Source: Amycolatopsis echigonensis (GTDB lineage: Bacteria; Actinomycetota; Actinomycetes; Mycobacteriales; Pseudonocardiaceae). From it: a stretch of 64,000 bases of DNA. Location: the NCBI RefSeq assembly GCF_014174495.1, contig NZ_JACJHR010000009.1:110125-174124 (forward strand), read 5' to 3'. The translations under genes and the position numbers were made by a program. How positions within the stretch are numbered: the first letter of the stretch is position 1; each line of letters begins with the position of its first letter. Of the stretch, positions 36,913 to 46,030 are shown piece by piece. The notes beneath the pieces were generated by a model. The model saw nothing but the letters and a program-made list of their open reading frames with translations. It was not told the DNA's origin and made no database searches.

Positions 36913-38603
36913 GCGCGCCGTTGCGCGTCGGGAACGCGTCCGGATTTTACGGCGACCGGTTCTCCGCGGTGCGGGAAATGCTGACCGGCGGCCCGCTCGA
37001 CGTTCTGACCGGCGATTACCTCGCCGAGCTGACCATGCTCATCCTCGGCCGGGACCGGATGAAGGACCCGGCTCGTGGCTACGCCAAAACATTCCTTCGG
37101 CAAATGGAGGAAAACCTCGGACTGGCGAAGGACAAAGGCGTCCGGATCGTCGCGAACGCGGGCGGGCTCAACCCGGCCGGGCTCGCCGACGCGCTGCGCG
37201 AACTGGCCGCGAAACTCGGGGTCGAGGTGAAGGTCGCGCACGTCGAGGGCGACGACCTGATCGCGCGCGCCGACGAGTTCGGCTTCGAGAAACCGTTGAC
37301 CGCCAACGCTTATCTCGGCGCGTGGGGCATCGCGGAATGTCTCAAGGCCGGCGCGGACGTGGTGGTGACCGGGCGGGTCACGGACGCGTCGGTGATCGTC
37401 GGACCGGCGGCGGCGCACTTCGGCTGGGCCCGCGACGACTACGACGCGCTGGCCGGTGCGGTCGCGGCGGGTCACGTCATCGAATGCGGCGCGCAGGCGA
37501 CCGGCGGGAACTACGCGTTCTTCCGGGAACAGCCGATCGGCGTGCCGGGGTTCCCGATCGCGGAGATCCACGCGGACGGGTCCAGCGTGATCACGAAGCA
37601 TCCGGACACAGGCGGTGTCGTCAATACCGGAACTGTCACGGCGCAGCTGTTGTACGAGATTACCGGCGCGCGGTATGCGAATCCGGATGTGACGGCGCGA
37701 TTCGACACGCTGTCGCTGTCGGACGATGGACCGGACCGGGTGCGGATCAGCGGGGTTCGCGGGGAAGCGCCGCCGCCGACGTTGAAGGTGTGTCTGAACC
37801 GGCTCGGCGGGTTCCGGAACGAGACGACGTTCGTCCTTACTGGACTGGACATCGAGGAAAAAGCCGCGCTGGTGCGGGAACAGCTGGAAGGCGCGCTGGC
37901 GAAGCGTCCGCCAGCCGAGGTCCGGTGGACGCTCGCCCGCACCGATCATGCGGATGCCGACACCGAGGAACGCGCGAGCGCGCTGCTGCACGTCGCGGTG
38001 AAGGACAACGATCCGAAGATCGCCGGACGCGCGTTCAGCGGAGCGGCGATCGAGCTGGCGCTTGCGAGCTACCCGGGATTCCACGTGACCGCACCGCCTT
38101 CGGACGCGTCGCCGTTCGGGGTCTATTCGGCGGCCTTTGTGGACGCTGCCGCGGTGCCGCACGTCGCGGTGCTGCCGGACGGATCCAAAGTAGACATCGC
38201 CCCCGCTTCCGAGACGCTTGAGCTGTCCGAAGTGGACGAACCGGCACTGCCGGAACCGTTGCAGGCGGACAAGGTGCGGCGCGTGCCGCTCGGGCTCGTG
38301 GTGGGGGCGCGCAGCGGCGACAAGGGCGGCAACGCGAACCTCGGCGTGTGGGTGCGGTCCGAGGAAGCCTGGCGCTGGCTCGTGCACCGGCTGACCGTCG
38401 GGGAATTCCGCCGTCTGCTGCCGGAAACCGAAGGACTGCCGGTCACCCGGCATCTGCTTCCGAACCTGTGGGCGATGAACTTCGTGGTCGAGGGCATTCT
38501 CGGCGACGGCGTCGCTTCGCAGGCCAGGTTCGATCCCCAGGCGAAGGCGCTCGGCGAGTGGCTGCGAGCGCGCGAACTCGACGTTCCGGAGGCCCTGCTG
38601 TGA
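36909..38603 (+). CDS. AtuA-like (DUF1446) acyclic terpene utilisation family protein
   Basis: 564 aa. DUF1446 domain (about 1-440) with GNASGFYGDRFSAVREML, LIVANAGGLNP-like segment VRIVANAGGLNPAGL and GRVTDASVIVGPAA, followed by the AtuA-like C-terminal ferredoxin-fold domain from about residue 465 (VGARSGDKGGNANLGVWV). AtuA is required for citronellol/geraniol growth in Pseudomonas but its reaction is not established. Start overlaps the upstream stop (ATGA), and the next gene's GTG overlaps its stop. Confidence 0.9.
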   Translation: MSAPLRVGNASGFYGDRFSAVREMLTGGPLDVLTGDYLAELTMLILGRDRMKDPARGYAKTFLRQMEENLGLAKDKGVRIVANAGGLNPAGLADALRELAAKLGVEVKVAHVEGDDLIARADEFGFEKPLTANAYLGAWGIAECLKAGADVVVTGRVTDASVIVGPAAAHFGWARDDYDALAGAVAAGHVIECGAQATGGNYAFFREQPIGVPGFPIAEIHADGSSVITKHPDTGGVVNTGTVTAQLLYEITGARYANPDVTARFDTLSLSDDGPDRVRISGVRGEAPPPTLKVCLNRLGGFRNETTFVLTGLDIEEKAALVREQLEGALAKRPPAEVRWTLARTDHADADTEERASALLHVAVKDNDPKIAGRAFSGAAIELALASYPGFHVTAPPSDASPFGVYSAAFVDAAAVPHVAVLPDGSKVDIAPASETLELSEVDEPALPEPLQADKVRRVPLGLVVGARSGDKGGNANLGVWVRSEEAWRWLVHRLTVGEFRRLLPETEGLPVTRHLLPNLWAMNFVVEGILGDGVASQARFDPQAKALGEWLRARELDVPEALL

Positions 38604-39751
38604 CCGTGGATCCGTTCCGCACGCCGGAACGCACCGAACTGCGCGCGACGGTGCGCCGGTTCGTGGAGAAGGACGTGCTGCCGCACCTGGACGACTGGGA
38701 GCGGGCCGGGGAACTGCCGCGCGACCTGCATCGCAAGGCGGGGCAACTGGGCCTGCTCGGGGTCGCGTTCCCCGAATCCGCGGGCGGCGGCGACGGCAAT
38801 TACCTCGACGCGCTCGTGGTCGCCGAGGAAATGCACTACGCGGGCGGGTCCGGCGGACTGTTCGCGTCGCTGTTCACCTGCGGGATCGCGGTCCCGCACA
38901 TCGTCGAGGCCGGCGACCCGGTGCAGATCGAACGCTGGGTCCGGCCGACCCTCGAAGGCGAGAAGATCGGTTCGCTGGCGGTTACTGAACCGGACGGCGG
39001 TTCCGACGTCGCCGGGATCCGCACCACGGCCGTGCGCGAGGGCGACGAGTATGTGATCAACGGGGCCAAGACGTTCATTACGTCAGGGTGCCGCGCGGAC
39101 TTCGTGACCACTGTGGTTCGAACGGGCGAGGCAGGCGCGCATGGGCTTTCGCTGATCGTGGTCGAGCGCGGGACGCCTGGGTTCACCGTGTCGCGCAAGC
39201 TGGAGAAGATGGGCTGGGCGGCTTCGGACACCGCTGAACTGTCGTATGTGGACGTTCGAGTGCCGGCGGAGAACCTGGTCGGTGCGGAGAACAGCGGGTT
39301 CGCTCAGGTGGCCACGCAGTTCGTCACCGAACGGCTTTCGCTGGCGGTGCAAGCCTATGCGCACGCGCAGCGAGCACTCGATCTGACGCTGGACTGGTGC
39401 CGGATGCGCGAGACGTTCGGGCGTCCGTTGATTTCGCGGCAGCTCGTCCAGCACAAGCTCACCGAGATGGCCTGCAAGATCGACGTCGCGCGGACGTACG
39501 CCCGGCAGGTCGCGATTCGGCACGTGTCCGGCGAGGAAGTGATCGCCGAAGCGTGCTTCGCGAAGAACACCGCGGTGCAGGCTGCCGAATGGGTTGTGAA
39601 CGAGGCGGTGCAATTGCACGGAGGACTCGGCTATATGCGCGAGTCCGAAGTGGAGCGGCACTACCGAGACGTCCGCATTCTCGGCATCGGCGGCGGCACC
39701 ACCGAAATCCTCACCGGACTGGCCGCGAAGCGATTGGGATACACCGCATGA
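38600..39751 (+). CDS. Acyl-CoA dehydrogenase (IVD/LCAD-type catalytic Glu)
   Basis: 383 aa flavoprotein oxidising an acyl-CoA to the 2-enoyl-CoA. FAD and substrate segments are SLAVTEPDGGSDVAGIRTTA, FITSGCRAD and VQLHGGLGYMRE. At the usual catalytic position (EGT in most members) the sequence is GGGTTE, so Glu is missing there; instead a Glu is present in FVTERLSLAVQAYAHAQ, the location used by isovaleryl-CoA and long-chain dehydrogenases. That suits a branched substrate. GTG start overlapping AtuA's stop. Confidence 0.9.
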   Translation: MTVDPFRTPERTELRATVRRFVEKDVLPHLDDWERAGELPRDLHRKAGQLGLLGVAFPESAGGGDGNYLDALVVAEEMHYAGGSGGLFASLFTCGIAVPHIVEAGDPVQIERWVRPTLEGEKIGSLAVTEPDGGSDVAGIRTTAVREGDEYVINGAKTFITSGCRADFVTTVVRTGEAGAHGLSLIVVERGTPGFTVSRKLEKMGWAASDTAELSYVDVRVPAENLVGAENSGFAQVATQFVTERLSLAVQAYAHAQRALDLTLDWCRMRETFGRPLISRQLVQHKLTEMACKIDVARTYARQVAIRHVSGEEVIAEACFAKNTAVQAAEWVVNEAVQLHGGLGYMRESEVERHYRDVRILGIGGGTTEILTGLAAKRLGYTA

Positions 39752-41349
39752 CCACTATCAGGTCCACAGTCGACACCCGGGCCGACGAGTTCGCCGCGAA
39801 CCGCGAGGCGATGCTGGAGAAGCTCGCGGAGATCGACGCCGAACACGCCAAGGCGGTCGCCGGCGGCGGGGAAAAGTACGTCGAACGCCACCGCAAGCGC
39901 GGGAAACTGCTGGCGCGCGAGCGGATCGAACTGCTGCTGGACGAGGATTCGCCGTTCCTGGAGCTGTCGCCGCTGGCCGCGTGGGGCTCGGACTACCGGG
40001 TCGGCGCGAGCGTGATCACCGGCATCGGTGTCGTAGAGGGCGTCGAATGCCTGATCTCGGCCAGCGACCCGACGGTCAAGGGCGGCGCGAGCAATCCGTG
40101 GACGACCAAGAAGTCGTTCCGGGCGGCGGACATCGCGGCGCAGAACCGGCTGCCGGTGATCAACCTGGTCGAGTCCGGCGGCGCGGATCTTCCGACGCAG
40201 AAGGAAATCTTCATTCCCGGCGGCCGGATCTTCCGTGATTTGACACGTTCTTCGGCGGCGAAGGTACCGACAATCGCGTTGGTGTTCGGCAACTCCACCG
40301 CGGGTGGCGCGTATCTGCCGGGCATGTCCGACTACGTCGTGATGGTGAAGGAACGCGCGAAGGTCTTCCTCGGCGGTCCGCCGCTGGTCAAGATGGCGAC
40401 CGGCGAGGAATCCGACGACGAATCCCTCGGCGGCGCGGAGATGCACGCGCGGACGTCCGGGCTCGCGGATTACCTCGCGGTGGACGAGGAGGACGCGATC
40501 CGGCTCGGCCGCGGCATCATCAAGCGGCTCAACTGGACCAAACAGGGTCCGTCCCCCAAACCGGATTACGCCGAGCCGTTGTTCGACGCCGAGGATCTGC
40601 TCGGCATCGTGCCGACCGACCTGAAGATCCCGTTCGACCCGCGCGAGGTGATCGCACGCGTCGTGGACGGGTCGGATTTCGACGAGTTCAAGCCGCTGTA
40701 CGGGCCGAGCCTGGTCACCGGATGGGCGAGCATCCACGGCTATCCGGTGGGAATCCTGGCCAATGCGCAGGGCGTGCTGTTCGGCGAGGAATCGCAGAAG
40801 GCCGCGCAGTTCATCCAGCTGGCCAACCAGATCGACACGCCGCTGGTGTTCCTGCACAACACGACCGGCTACATGGTCGGCAAGGAATACGAGCAGAGCG
40901 GGATCATCAAGCACGGCGCGCTGATGATCAACGCGGTGTCGAATTCGAAGGTGCCGCACCTGTCCGTCCTCATGGGAGCGTCCTACGGGGCCGGGCATTA
41001 CGGAATGTGCGGCCGCGCCTACGATCCGCGGTTCCTGTTCGCCTGGCCGAGCGCGAAATCCGCGGTGATGGGACCAGCCCAGCTGGCCGGCGTGCTGTCC
41101 ATTGTGGCCCGTGCCGCCGCGGCGAGCCGCGGCCAGGAGTACAGCGAGGAGAACGACGCCGCGATGCGCGCCATGGTGGAAAACCAGATCGAGGCGGAAT
41201 CGATGCCGATGTTCCTTTCCGGCATGCTTTACGACGACGGCATCATCGACCCGCGCGACACCCGCACGGTGCTCGGGATGAGCCTGTCGGCGATCCACAA
41301 CGGACCAGTGAAGGGCGTCGAAGGCGGCTTCGGCGTCTTCCGGATGTGA
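39748..41349 (+). CDS. Acyl-CoA carboxylase carboxyltransferase (MCC/GCC beta-like)
   Basis: 533 aa, two-lobed carboxyltransferase that moves CO2 from biotin to an acyl-CoA. The N-terminal acyl-CoA lobe shows RHRKRGKLLARERIELLLDE and GGASNPWTTKKSFRAADIA, the biotin lobe GNSTAGGAYLPGMSDYVVMV and HNTTGYMVGKEYEQSGIIKH plus GASYGAGHYGMCGRAYDPRF. The length and the SFRAADIAAQNRLP style are those of 3-methylcrotonyl-CoA and geranyl-CoA carboxylase beta chains rather than propionyl-CoA types. Start overlaps the previous stop; it pairs with the next gene. Confidence 0.93.
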   Translation: MTTIRSTVDTRADEFAANREAMLEKLAEIDAEHAKAVAGGGEKYVERHRKRGKLLARERIELLLDEDSPFLELSPLAAWGSDYRVGASVITGIGVVEGVECLISASDPTVKGGASNPWTTKKSFRAADIAAQNRLPVINLVESGGADLPTQKEIFIPGGRIFRDLTRSSAAKVPTIALVFGNSTAGGAYLPGMSDYVVMVKERAKVFLGGPPLVKMATGEESDDESLGGAEMHARTSGLADYLAVDEEDAIRLGRGIIKRLNWTKQGPSPKPDYAEPLFDAEDLLGIVPTDLKIPFDPREVIARVVDGSDFDEFKPLYGPSLVTGWASIHGYPVGILANAQGVLFGEESQKAAQFIQLANQIDTPLVFLHNTTGYMVGKEYEQSGIIKHGALMINAVSNSKVPHLSVLMGASYGAGHYGMCGRAYDPRFLFAWPSAKSAVMGPAQLAGVLSIVARAAAASRGQEYSEENDAAMRAMVENQIEAESMPMFLSGMLYDDGIIDPRDTRTVLGMSLSAIHNGPVKGVEGGFGVFRM

Positions 41350-41354
41350 GGGCC

Positions 41355-43307
41355 ATGATCCAGAATCTGCTGGTCGCCAACCGGGGCGAGATCGCCCGCC
41401 GCGTGTTCCGCAGCTGCCGGGACGCCGGAATCGGCACGGTCGCGGTGTTCTCCGACGCGGACGCCGACGCGCCGCACGCGCGGGAAGCCGACGTCGCGGT
41501 CCGGCTGCCGGGCAACGCTCCGGGCGACACGTATCTGCGCGCCGAACTGATCGTCAAAGCCGCGGCGGACGCCGGGGCCGACGCGATCCACCCCGGGTAC
41601 GGGTTCCTGTCCGAAAACGCCGGTTTCGCCCGCGCGGTGCTCGACGCCGGGCTCACCTGGGTCGGCCCGCCGCCCGCGGCGATCGAGACCATGGGCTCCA
41701 AAGTGGAGTCGAAACGGCTGATGGCCGCCGCCGGGGTCCCGGTGCTGTCCGAATTGGACCCGGAAACGGTGACCGAGACCGATCTTCCGTTGCTGGTCAA
41801 GGCTTCCGCCGGGGGCGGCGGTCGAGGCATGCGCGTGGTCCGCTCGCTGGGCGAGTTGGCCGAAGCGGTGGAGAGCGCCCGTGCCGAAGCCGGGTCGGCG
41901 TTCGGCGATCCGACGGTGTTCTGCGAGCGGTACCTCGAAACCGGACGGCACATCGAGGTCCAGGTGCTCGCCGATTCGCACGGCACGGTCTGGGCGGTGG
42001 GGGAGCGGGAGTGCTCCATCCAGCGCCGGCATCAGAAGGTCGTCGAAGAAGCGCCATCGCCCTTTGTGGACGAGGCCATGCGGGCCGAACTGTTCGACGC
42101 CGCGCGCAAGGCCGCGCAGGCGATCGACTACGTCGGTGCGGGAACCGTCGAGTTCCTGGCCGGTCCGGACGGCCGGTTCTACTTCCTGGAAATGAACACG
42201 CGGCTGCAGGTCGAGCATCCGGTGACGGAGAACGTCACCGGGCTGGACCTGGTGGCGTTGCAGCTTTCGGTGGCCGAGGGCGCTCGCTTGCCTGGGGAGC
42301 CGCCTGCCGCCAACGGGCATTCGATCGAAGTCCGCCTGTACGCGGAAGATCCTTCGGCCGGATGGCAGCCGCAGAGCGGAACGCTGCACACCTTCGAAGT
42401 GTCCGGAGTGGACCGCGAATTCACGCACGGCGCGGGACTGCGGCTGGACTCCGGCGTGGAATCCGGTTCGGTGATCGGCGTCCACTACGACCCGATGCTG
42501 GCGAAGGTCATCACGTGGGCGCCCACGCGGGCGGAAGCCGCGCGTCGGCTCGCCGGTGCTTTGGCCGGCGCGAAGATCCACGGTGTGGTGACCAACCGCG
42601 ACTTGCTGGTCCGGATCCTGCGCCACGAGGCCTTCCTGGCCGGGGAAACGGATACCGCATTCTTCGACCGGCACGGGCTGGATACCTTGGCCGCTCCGCT
42701 GGCCACTGTGGACACGGAACGGTGGTCCTCGCTGGCGGCAGCACTGGCCGACGCGGCGGGGAACCGGGCCTCCGCCACCACGCTGGGGCGGTTGCCCAGC
42801 GGCTGGCGCAACGTCCGCTCCGCCGGTCAGCGCAAGGTATTCGCCAAGGGAGACAACCGTTACGAGGTCGTCTACTCGCTGACCCGGGACGGACTGCGCG
42901 CTGACGGCTATGACGATGTCGTCTTGGTCTCGGCCGAACCGAACCGGGTGGTCCTCGACATCGCCGGAGTGCGCCGGACCTTCGCGGTCGCCCGGCACGG
43001 CTCGGTGTCCTATGTGGACTCGCCGCTGGGTTCGGTGGCGCTGACCGCCGAGCCGCGGTTCGCCGATCCCGATGCGGCGCTGGCCGCGGGATCGCTGCTC
43101 GCGCCGATGCCGGGCACGGTCGTGCGGCTCGCCGTGTCCGCTGGGGACAGTGTGCGGGCGGGCGATCCGTTGCTGTGGCTGGAAGCGATGAAGATGGAAC
43201 ACCGGATCTCGGCCCCGGCGGACGGCGTGGTCGCCGAACTGCCGGTCGAGGTCGGGCAACAGGTCGAGGTAGGCGCGGTGCTGGCTGTGGTGGGAGAGAC
43301 CGAATGA
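41355..43307 (+). CDS. Acyl-CoA carboxylase alpha chain (biotin carboxylase + biotin carrier)
   Basis: 650 aa. Biotin carboxylase domain (about 1-450) with NRGEIARRVFRSCRDAG, ATP-grasp loop KASAGGGGRGMRVV and ECSIQRRHQKVVEEAPS, a middle BT-like domain, and a C-terminal biotinyl domain whose Lys613 in LEAMKMEH is the biotin site. Same layout as MccA/AtuF. It starts 5 bases after the carboxyltransferase stop and its stop overlaps the next gene (ATGA). Confidence 0.95.
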   Translation: MIQNLLVANRGEIARRVFRSCRDAGIGTVAVFSDADADAPHAREADVAVRLPGNAPGDTYLRAELIVKAAADAGADAIHPGYGFLSENAGFARAVLDAGLTWVGPPPAAIETMGSKVESKRLMAAAGVPVLSELDPETVTETDLPLLVKASAGGGGRGMRVVRSLGELAEAVESARAEAGSAFGDPTVFCERYLETGRHIEVQVLADSHGTVWAVGERECSIQRRHQKVVEEAPSPFVDEAMRAELFDAARKAAQAIDYVGAGTVEFLAGPDGRFYFLEMNTRLQVEHPVTENVTGLDLVALQLSVAEGARLPGEPPAANGHSIEVRLYAEDPSAGWQPQSGTLHTFEVSGVDREFTHGAGLRLDSGVESGSVIGVHYDPMLAKVITWAPTRAEAARRLAGALAGAKIHGVVTNRDLLVRILRHEAFLAGETDTAFFDRHGLDTLAAPLATVDTERWSSLAAALADAAGNRASATTLGRLPSGWRNVRSAGQRKVFAKGDNRYEVVYSLTRDGLRADGYDDVVLVSAEPNRVVLDIAGVRRTFAVARHGSVSYVDSPLGSVALTAEPRFADPDAALAAGSLLAPMPGTVVRLAVSAGDSVRAGDPLLWLEAMKMEHRISAPADGVVAELPVEVGQQVEVGAVLAVVGETE

Positions 43308-44470
43308 ACGCGATGAACTTCGTCGAGCCTGAGGAGCGGATGGCGCTGCGGAAGGCCGCGGCCGATCTGGCGGGCAAGTACGGCCACGACTATTACGCGA
43401 AGAAGGCCCGGGCGGGCGAGAAGACCGACGAGCTGTGGAACGAAGCCGGACGGCTCGGCTACCTGGGCGTGAACCTGCCGGAGGAGTACGGCGGCGGGGG
43501 AGCCGGGATCGCGGATCTCGCCGCGGTGCTGGAGGAATTCGCGGCCGCGGGTTCGCCGCTGCTGCTGATGGTGGTGTCGCCGGCGATCGTCGGGACGGTG
43601 CTGTCGCGCTTCGGCACGCCGGACCAGAAAAAGCAATGGCTCCCGGGAATGTCGGACGGCAGCAAGAAGATCGTCTTCGCGATCACCGAACCGGACGCCG
43701 GATCCAACTCCCACCGCATCACCACGACCGCCCGCCGAGACGGCGGCGACTGGGTGCTGTCCGGGCGCAAGGTGTTCATCTCGGGCGTCGACGAGGCGGA
43801 CGCGGTGCTCGTCGTCGGCCGCACCGAGGACGCGAAGACCGGGCGCTTGAAGCCGGCGCTGTTCGTGGTGCCGACGGACACGCCCGGGTTCGAGTTCACG
43901 AAGATCGACATGGACATCGTCGCGCCGGAAAACCAGTTCTCGCTGTTCCTGGACGACGTGCGGTTGCCCGCGGAAGCCCTGGTGGGCGAGGAGGACGCGG
44001 CGATCGCGCAACTGTTCGCGGGCCTGAACCCGGAACGCATCATGGGAGCGTCGTTCTCGCTGGGGACCGCGAGGTACGCCCTGGACAAGGCGGTCGGGTA
44101 CGCGAACGAACGGCAGGTGTGGGGCGCGCCGATCGGGTCGCACCAGGGGCTCGCGCATCCGCTCGCGCAGGTGAAAATCGAGCTTGAGCTGGCGAAACTG
44201 ATGACGCAGAAGGCCGCCTCGTTGTACGACGCGGGCGACGATTTCGCCTCCGGCGAGTCCGCGAACATGGCGAAGTACGCGGCGGCGGAGGTGGCGATCC
44301 GCGCGGTCGACCAGGCAGTACAGACCCACGGCGGCAACGGCCTGGCGACCGAATACGGCCTGGGCAGCCTGGTGACGGCCGTGCGGCTGGGCCGGATCGC
44401 GCCGGTGAGCCGCGAGATGGTGCTGAATTTCGTGGGGCAGCACAGCCTTGGGCTGCCGAAGTCGTACTGA
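43304..44470 (+). CDS. Acyl-CoA dehydrogenase family protein
   Basis: 388 aa. Typical ACAD layout: LGYLGVNLPEEYGGGGAGI, FAITEPDAGSNSHRI (FAD/acyl binding), WVLSGRKVFISGVDEAD, and VQTHGGNGLATEYGLG near the C-terminus. The usual C-terminal catalytic Glu segment is IAPVSREMVLNFVG, so the base is probably Glu in NPERIMGASFSLGTARYAL. The second dehydrogenase in this operon suggests two oxidation steps or two chain lengths. A second ATG lies three codons further on. Confidence 0.9.
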   Translation: MNAMNFVEPEERMALRKAAADLAGKYGHDYYAKKARAGEKTDELWNEAGRLGYLGVNLPEEYGGGGAGIADLAAVLEEFAAAGSPLLLMVVSPAIVGTVLSRFGTPDQKKQWLPGMSDGSKKIVFAITEPDAGSNSHRITTTARRDGGDWVLSGRKVFISGVDEADAVLVVGRTEDAKTGRLKPALFVVPTDTPGFEFTKIDMDIVAPENQFSLFLDDVRLPAEALVGEEDAAIAQLFAGLNPERIMGASFSLGTARYALDKAVGYANERQVWGAPIGSHQGLAHPLAQVKIELELAKLMTQKAASLYDAGDDFASGESANMAKYAAAEVAIRAVDQAVQTHGGNGLATEYGLGSLVTAVRLGRIAPVSREMVLNFVGQHSLGLPKSY

Positions 44471-44870
44471 GCAGTGGTGAAGTCATGAGGTGCGTCGGCG
44501 ATCGGATGCCCGGCTGCGGCGCGCGGCCGGGCGTTCGGCGCGGGCCGGGGCGGTTTGGTGGCGGCCGCGCTGAAAGTCTCGCGGCGCGGAGTGCGTGGCG
44601 GATGGCCTGTTCGGGCGTGGACCGGCGGGAACTGGCGCGGGGCGGCCGCGGTGCTGGGCAGGAGTCGGCTCGGCGGGCTGGTGATGCCCGGAGCGGGTTG
44701 GTGTCGCGCGCCTCGTCGGCAAATCTCGCCCACCACTACGCCTCGCGGGTAAACCTCACCGCCTCCCGTATTGGACGGGCAAACCCTGCTCGTCTCTTTA
44801 CTGCGCGGGCAATCCTCGCCCAACCCCGCACCACGCGGGCAAACCTCGCCCGTCAAGCAGGTGACGCCTG
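44471..44870. other. 400-base gap before the TetR gene, containing a five-unit array
   Basis: 44471-44716 holds GC-rich sequence in which I see no gene; open frames on both strands lack family signals. 44717-44851 is the 30-base-period array described separately. Confidence 0.6.
44717..44851 (+). repeat. Five-copy array with 30-base period (CGGGCAAACCTCGCCC)
   Basis: Related 16-base motifs start at 44717, 44746, 44776, 44806 and 44836: spacings 29, 30, 30, 30. Consensus CGGGCAAACCTCGCCC; the 14 bases between motifs are not conserved. The last unit ends 19 bases before the TetR start codon, in the gene's likely 5' region. The fixed spacing and conserved core suggest binding sites or a short tandem duplication that has diverged between cores. 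Confidence 0.8.
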
Positions 44871-45476
44871 ATGCTCCGCGAACCGCAGCAAGAACGCAGC
44901 CGCACCACGCGGCGGCGGTTGATCGAGGCCGCGATGGACTGCATCGGGGAGCGCGGCTGGCATGGGGTCACCGTCGCGGTCATCGCGGAGCGGGCCGGGG
45001 TTTCCCGGGGTGCCGCGCAGCATCACTTTCCGACCCGGGAATCGCTGGTCGCCGCGGCTGTCGAGTTGCTCGGCGAGGCTCAGCTGGACGAACTGCGCAC
45101 GCGCGCGGCCGGGTCGCCGGATGGGGCGTCGCGGATCGAGTGGGTCGTCGAGATGCTGCTGACCCTCTACACCGGGCCGATGTTCCGGGCAGCGCTGCAA
45201 CTGTGGGCCGTCGCGTCGACGGACGACCAGTTGCGCGACGTGCTCGTGCCGCTGGAGGCGCGCGTCGGCCGGGAGGCGCATCGGGTCGCGGTCGAACTGC
45301 TCGGGGTCGACGAGACCCAGCCGGGGGTGCGCGAGCTGGTCCAGGCCACTCTCGACCTTGGCCGCGGGCTCGGCCTCGCCAACCTTCTCACCGACGACAC
45401 CCGCCGCCGCGAGCAGATCGTGCGCGAGTGGGCGCGGACGCTCGAGTCTCGTCTGGCGGGAACCCAACAGGTCTAG
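44871..45476 (+). CDS. TetR-family transcriptional regulator
   Basis: 201 aa. The N-terminal helix-turn-helix is TRRRLIEAAMDCIGERGWHG followed by VTVAVIAERAGVSRGAAQHHF; the all-helical C-terminal ligand domain has a TetR_C-type pattern. It follows the acyl-CoA operon in the same direction after a 400-base gap with the five-unit array, and is the likely regulator of that operon, perhaps sensing an acyl-CoA; this is inferred from position. Confidence 0.9.
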   Translation: MLREPQQERSRTTRRRLIEAAMDCIGERGWHGVTVAVIAERAGVSRGAAQHHFPTRESLVAAAVELLGEAQLDELRTRAAGSPDGASRIEWVVEMLLTLYTGPMFRAALQLWAVASTDDQLRDVLVPLEARVGREAHRVAVELLGVDETQPGVRELVQATLDLGRGLGLANLLTDDTRRREQIVREWARTLESRLAGTQQV

Positions 45477-45579
45477 GCCTCGTCTCATTCCCGAACGGCT
45501 ACAGTGTGGGTGTTAACACATTCGGCCCAATCGGCGATAACGTGGAGTAAGTAGCTTCACGAGGAAGAAGGCGATCCCG

Positions 45580-45849
45580 GTGTCCGGTTCAGAAGGGGCG
45601 GCCGTCGAGCTGACCCATCGCGCGATGGCGATGCTGAAGGCGGTCGCGGAGCAGCGCGCGGAGATGTCGACCAGCTGCGAGCCCGACCTGTTCGTCGACG
45701 GTTTCGCTTGCTGCGACCAGATGACCGCGCACGCGCTCGCCAAGGGCGGCTACGTCCGCCCCGGCACCGGCGTGGCTTCCGCCGGACGGGTCCCCGCCGA
45801 GCTGACCGAGGCCGGAGTGGCCGCGCTGTCGGTCACCGCCGCTGCCTGA
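45580..45849 (+). CDS. Small conserved-looking protein, function unknown
   Basis: 89 aa from a GTG behind gaggaagaagg. Contains four cysteines in the stretch SCEPDLFVDGFACCDQMTAH, which might bind metal, and an amphipathic start helix (LTHRAMAMLKAVAEQRAEM). Codon use matches the neighbours and the ribosome site is strong, so I take it as real, but I do not recognise a family. Confidence 0.6.
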   Translation: MSGSEGAAVELTHRAMAMLKAVAEQRAEMSTSCEPDLFVDGFACCDQMTAHALAKGGYVRPGTGVASAGRVPAELTEAGVAALSVTAAA

Positions 45850-45898
45850 TCTTCACCCGTTCGGCCGTACTCGCACACAGTGCGTGACGGACGGCGGA

Positions 45899-45929
45899 AC
45901 GGGGACCCTCCGGGCAGGAAGGTCCCCGT
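45899..45929 (+). terminator. Hairpin terminator after the 89-aa gene
   Basis: A 13-bp stem with one mismatch (acggggacc.. / ..ggtccccgt) and a 5-base loop begins 50 bases after the stop. Confidence 0.65.
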
Positions 45930-46030
45930 CGCCGCGCTCCGCCAGACCGGGCGGCTGAGAGGCCCGAGGCAGTGGTTCAGTCCACGCAGGCCTGCTCGGC
46001 TGACCGCACGAAGCTCCGGTTCGCTTAGCT

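Noticed and set aside
41229..43259. A 676-codon minus-strand frame opposite the biotin carboxylase gene
   Set aside because: Same codon-position GC effect; no domain signal, and it spans the junction of two real genes.
44717..44851. CRISPR array
   Set aside because: Units are only partly conserved, spacers are 13-14 bases and the repeats diverge; no cas gene nearby.
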